A stretch of 9,393 nucleotides of DNA from Oscillospiraceae bacterium (GTDB taxonomy: Bacteria > Bacillota > Clostridia > Oscillospirales > Ruminococcaceae), in contig JAISLG010000039.1 in the NCBI GenBank assembly GCA_031260615.1, forward strand, positions 1-9,393, in the 5' to 3' direction. Shown piece after piece: positions 7,172 through 9,393 of this stretch (position 1 is its first letter; each line of letters opens with the position of its first letter). The position numbers and the translations under genes were made by a program. The notes below the pieces were generated by a model. The model was not told where the DNA came from and made no database searches. It saw only the letters and a list, made by a program, of their open reading frames with translations.

Positions 7172-8980
7172 TCAATAATCTCTTTGCGAGAAGACTTTGT
7201 TCGCCAATTGCGATACAACCACGCCGAGGATAACCATTGCAATACCTATGGTTGCCGCAAAGTCGACGTCTACGTCGCCGGACATTTTATTCATATAAGT
7301 CGCCATAAGCCAACCTTTACCGCCACCTGCCTCTGTACCGAGGAGGACATAAGGAAGGTCGAAAACTTTGAGCGAACCAGTAATGCCGAGCGTTACGCAA
7401 GTGCAAATCGTATTACGGAGCAAAGGCAGTGTGATATAAGTTACACGCTGCATCGGGTTTACGCCGTCAATTCTTGCCGCCTCGTAAATATCCATACTGA
7501 TATTGTTAAGACCAGTGGCGAGGATTACGAAGTAGAAACCGATATATTGCCATACAACGGGCACGAGCATCGGGATATAAATGTTATTGCCTTCAAAGAA
7601 GTTCACGCCTGTTCCGCCGAACAGTGATACAATCAACCCATTTAGCAAGCCGTCTTTCGGATACACGGAACTGTACTTGAAGATAATCAAGAACAATGCA
7701 CCGAGGGCGGTTGCGGAGATTACAATCGGGAAGAAGTAGATAGTACGGAAGAATTCCGCGCCGCGGGGAATTGCGTCAACGAGGATAGCGAGGACGATTG
7801 CAAGACCGACTTGGAATATCAATGTGCAGAGCATCATAATGAACGTATTCTTATATGAGGTCAGCATATTCGGGTCGGTGAAGAGCCGAGTGTAGTTACG
7901 GAACAAATTCGCGCCGTCGTAGGACGGACCAACGAGTACAACGCGGTCAACATTTGGGAGTTGCAAAGAACCCGCAACGACTGCGCCGAACGAACCGTCT
8001 TTCGGACGAAGAACAACTTTATCGCCGCTGTGGTCGATGTCGTCTTCTTTGCCGAGCGCGATACTAATCATTTGGAGAGGCTTTGTACCTGCCGTCAGCG
8101 TAGCAATTTCATCTTCATAAAGGTCGATGAGGTAATTTGCGGCGTTGATTTCCTCAGGGTCGGACAGCGTTGCGATTTCCGCCTTTTTAGCCGCTATCAT
8201 ATCCTGAAACTTCACGATATTGACTTGGATAAAGGAGTAGTCGTTGATGAACGCCAACACTTTCGGAGTAAGGAGCAAACCGTTATCCTTCTCGAATATA
8301 TCGAGTTCTTTAACTTTTTGGTCAAGTCCGAAAATATGGTTTTTGAGGTAACTTCCGAATTCAGTGGTAAGAGTATCTTTCCAACTGCTGCCGGAGAACT
8401 TCGCGACTGCGGGAGTAACGGAAGTATCAACCGTTCCACCGGGCCAAGTTATGGTACCGTCGTCGTTGAATTCGATGAGGTCGCCGCTGAGTAACACTCT
8501 CTCACCGTTATCATCGGCTCCGGCTGCCGGCTGACCGCTTTTAATCTGCGTGATAACCTCAGGTGAAAGCACAAGGCTCGAACCGCCGTTATACGCGTTT
8601 ATTTCAGATTTGAGCGCGTCGGTTTCGCTTGCACCCGATTTAATGGTTTCAATATAGTCGAGAATAATTTGCTGAGCGGCGGGGTCGAGGTCGTCAACCC
8701 AATCCGACTTGGTAAAGTAAACCGCCGTATAAGCGGAGATTGATATATCAGGCTCGATAATATCGCCGTCAGCCCAGACGACCGTCCCGTTTTGGTTTAT
8801 AACCGCCTCTTGTCCGTTGTTCGGAACCTCGAACGGAGAGTCGGACGTCGCCTTCATACGGGCGAACGAAAACGCCACGTTGAACACGAAAGGGTAGTAT
8901 AAGTAAACAAGCATAAACACGGTCGCGGGAATTAGGAACAAAAACAGCGGACCGCGTTTTTTGAAGACCATTGAGTTCAT
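7172..8980 (-). CDS. Carbohydrate ABC transporter permease, MalF type, with large duplicated outer domain
   Basis: Inner-membrane permease forming the channel with the MalG-type protein. TM1 is at about 11-35. TM2-TM6 fall at about 376-402, 410-434, 466-489, 525-545 and 572-592. The ATPase-coupling loop is canonical: YEAARIDGVNPMQRVTYITL (499-518) then PLLRN. At 602 residues it is about twice the usual 290-320 because about 320 residues (42-365) are inserted between TM1 and TM2, facing outside. In a six-TM permease this loop corresponds to the position of the E. coli MalF P2 loop, which contacts maltose-binding protein. The insert contains two related units (about 55-149 and 160-250), each with a Gly-Thr-(Val/Ile)-(Val/Thr)-Trp strand and a later L(V/L)L(S/T)PxV motif, then a helical, charged part (250-300). 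AAAGG lies about 11 bases before the ATG; Met4 is an alternative start. It is the first gene after the promoter at 9070-9098. Confidence 0.92.
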   Translation of the reverse strand: MNSMVFKKRGPLFLFLIPATVFMLVYLYYPFVFNVAFSFARMKATSDSPFEVPNNGQEAVINQNGTVVWADGDIIEPDISISAYTAVYFTKSDWVDDLDPAAQQIILDYIETIKSGASETDALKSEINAYNGGSSLVLSPEVITQIKSGQPAAGADDNGERVLLSGDLIEFNDDGTITWPGGTVDTSVTPAVAKFSGSSWKDTLTTEFGSYLKNHIFGLDQKVKELDIFEKDNGLLLTPKVLAFINDYSFIQVNIVKFQDMIAAKKAEIATLSDPEEINAANYLIDLYEDEIATLTAGTKPLQMISIALGKEDDIDHSGDKVVLRPKDGSFGAVVAGSLQLPNVDRVVLVGPSYDGANLFRNYTRLFTDPNMLTSYKNTFIMMLCTLIFQVGLAIVLAILVDAIPRGAEFFRTIYFFPIVISATALGALFLIIFKYSSVYPKDGLLNGLIVSLFGGTGVNFFEGNNIYIPMLVPVVWQYIGFYFVILATGLNNISMDIYEAARIDGVNPMQRVTYITLPLLRNTICTCVTLGITGSLKVFDLPYVLLGTEAGGGKGWLMATYMNKMSGDVDVDFAATIGIAMVILGVVVSQLANKVFSQRDY

Positions 8981-9069
8981 AGTCTAAGATACCTTTCTAA
9001 AATTATTTTCAAAGAAACGAGACTCCGATAAACTTATTACTCACCTCCGCGTACAATAATATCTTGCAA

Positions 9070-9098
9070 ATTATATAATGTGCTACAATATTTTTCAA
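9070..9098 (-). promoter_or_regulatory. Sigma-A promoter for the permease operon
   Basis: On the minus strand TTGAAA (9093-9098) and a perfect TATAAT (9070-9075) are separated by exactly 17 bp. Transcription should start near 9063, giving a leader of about 80 bases before the malF-type gene. The leader contains a GGAGGTGAGT stretch but no open frame I would defend and no recognisable riboswitch. Confidence 0.82.
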
Positions 9099-9170
9099 GT
9101 ATTGATTACTTTTTTGACATATTGCACAAAAACCAACCTCCTCAGCACACGTTTTTCACAAACAATACAC

Positions 9171-9202
9171 AAAAACTCCATATACCTATATATGGAGTTT
9201 TT
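9171..9202 (-). terminator. Rho-independent terminator of the spoVM transcript
   Basis: A perfect 14-bp inverted repeat (9171-9184 with 9189-9202) around a 4-base loop. The stem is AAAAACTCCATATA and ends in TTTTT on the minus strand. Because A- and T-tracts flank both sides it could work in both directions. It lies 29 bases after the spoVM stop and insulates that operon from the transporter promoter. Confidence 0.85.
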
Positions 9203-9231
9203 AACCTGCTTAGAACTTGCCGATGTTCGAT

Positions 9232-9312
9232 TTACCGACCTTTTTTGAACCCGAAAAATAAACGGAGTACACCCGATAATATTTTCGGACTTCTCACAAC
9301 CTTTATTTTCAC
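9232..9312 (-). CDS. spoVM: Stage V sporulation protein SpoVM
   Basis: A 26-codon gene starting at GTG. The peptide reads MKIKVVRSPKILSGVLRL, then FFGFKKGR. From memory it aligns without gaps with B. subtilis SpoVM (26 residues): Met1-Lys2, Pro9-Lys10, Leu12, Gly14, Arg17 and Gly21 all coincide. In B. subtilis SpoVM is an amphipathic helix that recognises the curvature of the forespore membrane, anchors the SpoIVA ATPase to start coat assembly, and is a substrate and inhibitor of FtsH; Pro9 is important for its function. Here the basic, amphipathic pattern is kept (Lys/Arg at 2, 4, 7, 10, 17, 23, 24, 26). AGGAGG lies 6 bases before the GTG, and a strong terminator follows. It lies 23 bp downstream of a partial upstream gene, so it is probably last in that operon. 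It marks the organism as a spore former or a recent descendant of one. Confidence 0.9.
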   Translation of the reverse strand: MKIKVVRSPKILSGVLRLFFGFKKGR

Positions 9313-9317
9313 AGTAA

Positions 9318-9324
9318 CCCTCCT
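9318..9324 (-). promoter_or_regulatory. Strong ribosome binding site of spoVM
   Basis: AGGAGGG on the minus strand lies five bases from a GTG codon. It fixes the start of the 26-residue frame and argues that the short frame is translated even though GTG rather than ATG is used. Confidence 0.85.
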
Positions 9325-9335
9325 GTACTATTATT

Positions 9336-9393
9336 TTACTTGATTGGGGAACGGATAATGATTACGCCAACCGCAATTAAACCTAAACCACAT
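9336..9393 (-). CDS. C-terminal end of an unidentified, probably membrane, protein (partial)
   Basis: Only about 18 codons lie in the window, in a minus-strand frame ending at TAA (9336-9338) and open to the edge. The visible tail is CGLGLIAVGVIIIRSPIK, a Gly/Ile/Val-rich hydrophobic run followed by basic residues, as at the end of a last transmembrane helix. It sits 23 bp upstream of spoVM in the same direction. The family cannot be named. In B. subtilis, spoVM lies near rsgA, rpe and thiN, but this tail does not look like thiamine pyrophosphokinase to me. The frame is too short to exclude chance. Confidence 0.4.
   Translation of the reverse strand, partial: CGLGLIAVGVIIIRSPIK

Noticed and set aside
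8993..9014. Imperfect 22-bp dyad CTTT..AAA....TTT..AAAG in the malF leader
   Set aside because: Only A/T-rich symmetry with several mismatches, overlapping the weak ribosome binding site; too likely by chance to call an operator.
9095..9127. Minus-strand 10-codon frame (GTG CAA TAT ... TGA) after a GAGGAGG sequence
   Set aside because: It overlaps the -35 box of the permease promoter, lies upstream of the expected transcription start and after the spoVM terminator, so it would hardly be transcribed.
9080..9343. Plus-strand open frame of 87 codons
   Set aside because: It covers the promoter, the terminator hairpin and spoVM in antisense; low-complexity product without a good ribosome binding site.
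9358..9393. Plus-strand ATG after GGGGA at the right edge (MITPTAIKPKPH)
   Set aside because: Only 12 codons before the window ends, and it opposes the hydrophobic C-terminal frame that fits the spoVM operon direction better; undecidable here.
1..9393. CRISPR array, tRNA, rRNA, transposase, toxin-antitoxin or defence genes
   Set aside because: I looked on both strands and saw no regular spaced repeats, cloverleaf-like genes or matching protein motifs.

Overview
The window comes from an endospore-forming Firmicute, most likely a gut-type member of Clostridia. Three things point there: a 26-residue spoVM gene, AGGAGG-type ribosome binding sites, and a consensus sigma-A promoter with long A/T-rich spacers. 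This is inferred from gene content; no rRNA or other phylogenetic marker is present. All genes lie on the minus strand, so transcription runs from high to low coordinates.

Right edge (about 9171-9393): the C-terminal tail of an unidentified hydrophobic protein, then spoVM (a small sporulation gene easily missed by ORF calling), then a 14-bp-stem terminator. This is the end of an older, unrelated operon.

Centre-right (6020-9098): a strong promoter (TTGAAA, 17 bp, TATAAT) drives two carbohydrate ABC-transporter permeases of the MalF and MalG type. Both carry large extra domains in the first extracytoplasmic loop, about 320 residues in MalF (including an internal duplication) and about 100 in MalG. 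Neither a substrate-binding protein nor an ATPase is encoded nearby. A hairpin follows malG.

Centre-left (2030-5854): an AraC/YesN-type response regulator whose phosphoacceptor Asp is replaced by Glu, with no histidine kinase next to it. It is followed 42 bp later by a fusion of a GlmU-like nucleotidyltransferase with a phosphohexomutase, and then by nagB (glucosamine-6-phosphate deaminase).

Left (71-1903): a cytoplasmic GH13 maltodextrin/cyclomaltodextrin hydrolase with an unusual 170-residue low-complexity and helical C-terminal extension. It is separated from nagB by a near-perfect 60-nt palindrome.

Working model (inference): the permeases import malto-oligosaccharides or a related glycan and the GH13 enzyme splits them to glucose units. 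The fusion enzyme converts hexose-6-phosphate to hexose-1-phosphate and on to a UDP-sugar, and NagB balances amino-sugar phosphate against fructose-6-phosphate. The regulator probably controls the locus. The most interesting points are the mutase-uridyltransferase fusion, the Glu-substituted receiver, the duplicated MalF loop domain and the palindrome. I did not find a clear new defence or mobile system. No stretch longer than 300 bases lacks a gene; bases 1-70, downstream of the GH13 gene, show no convincing terminator.
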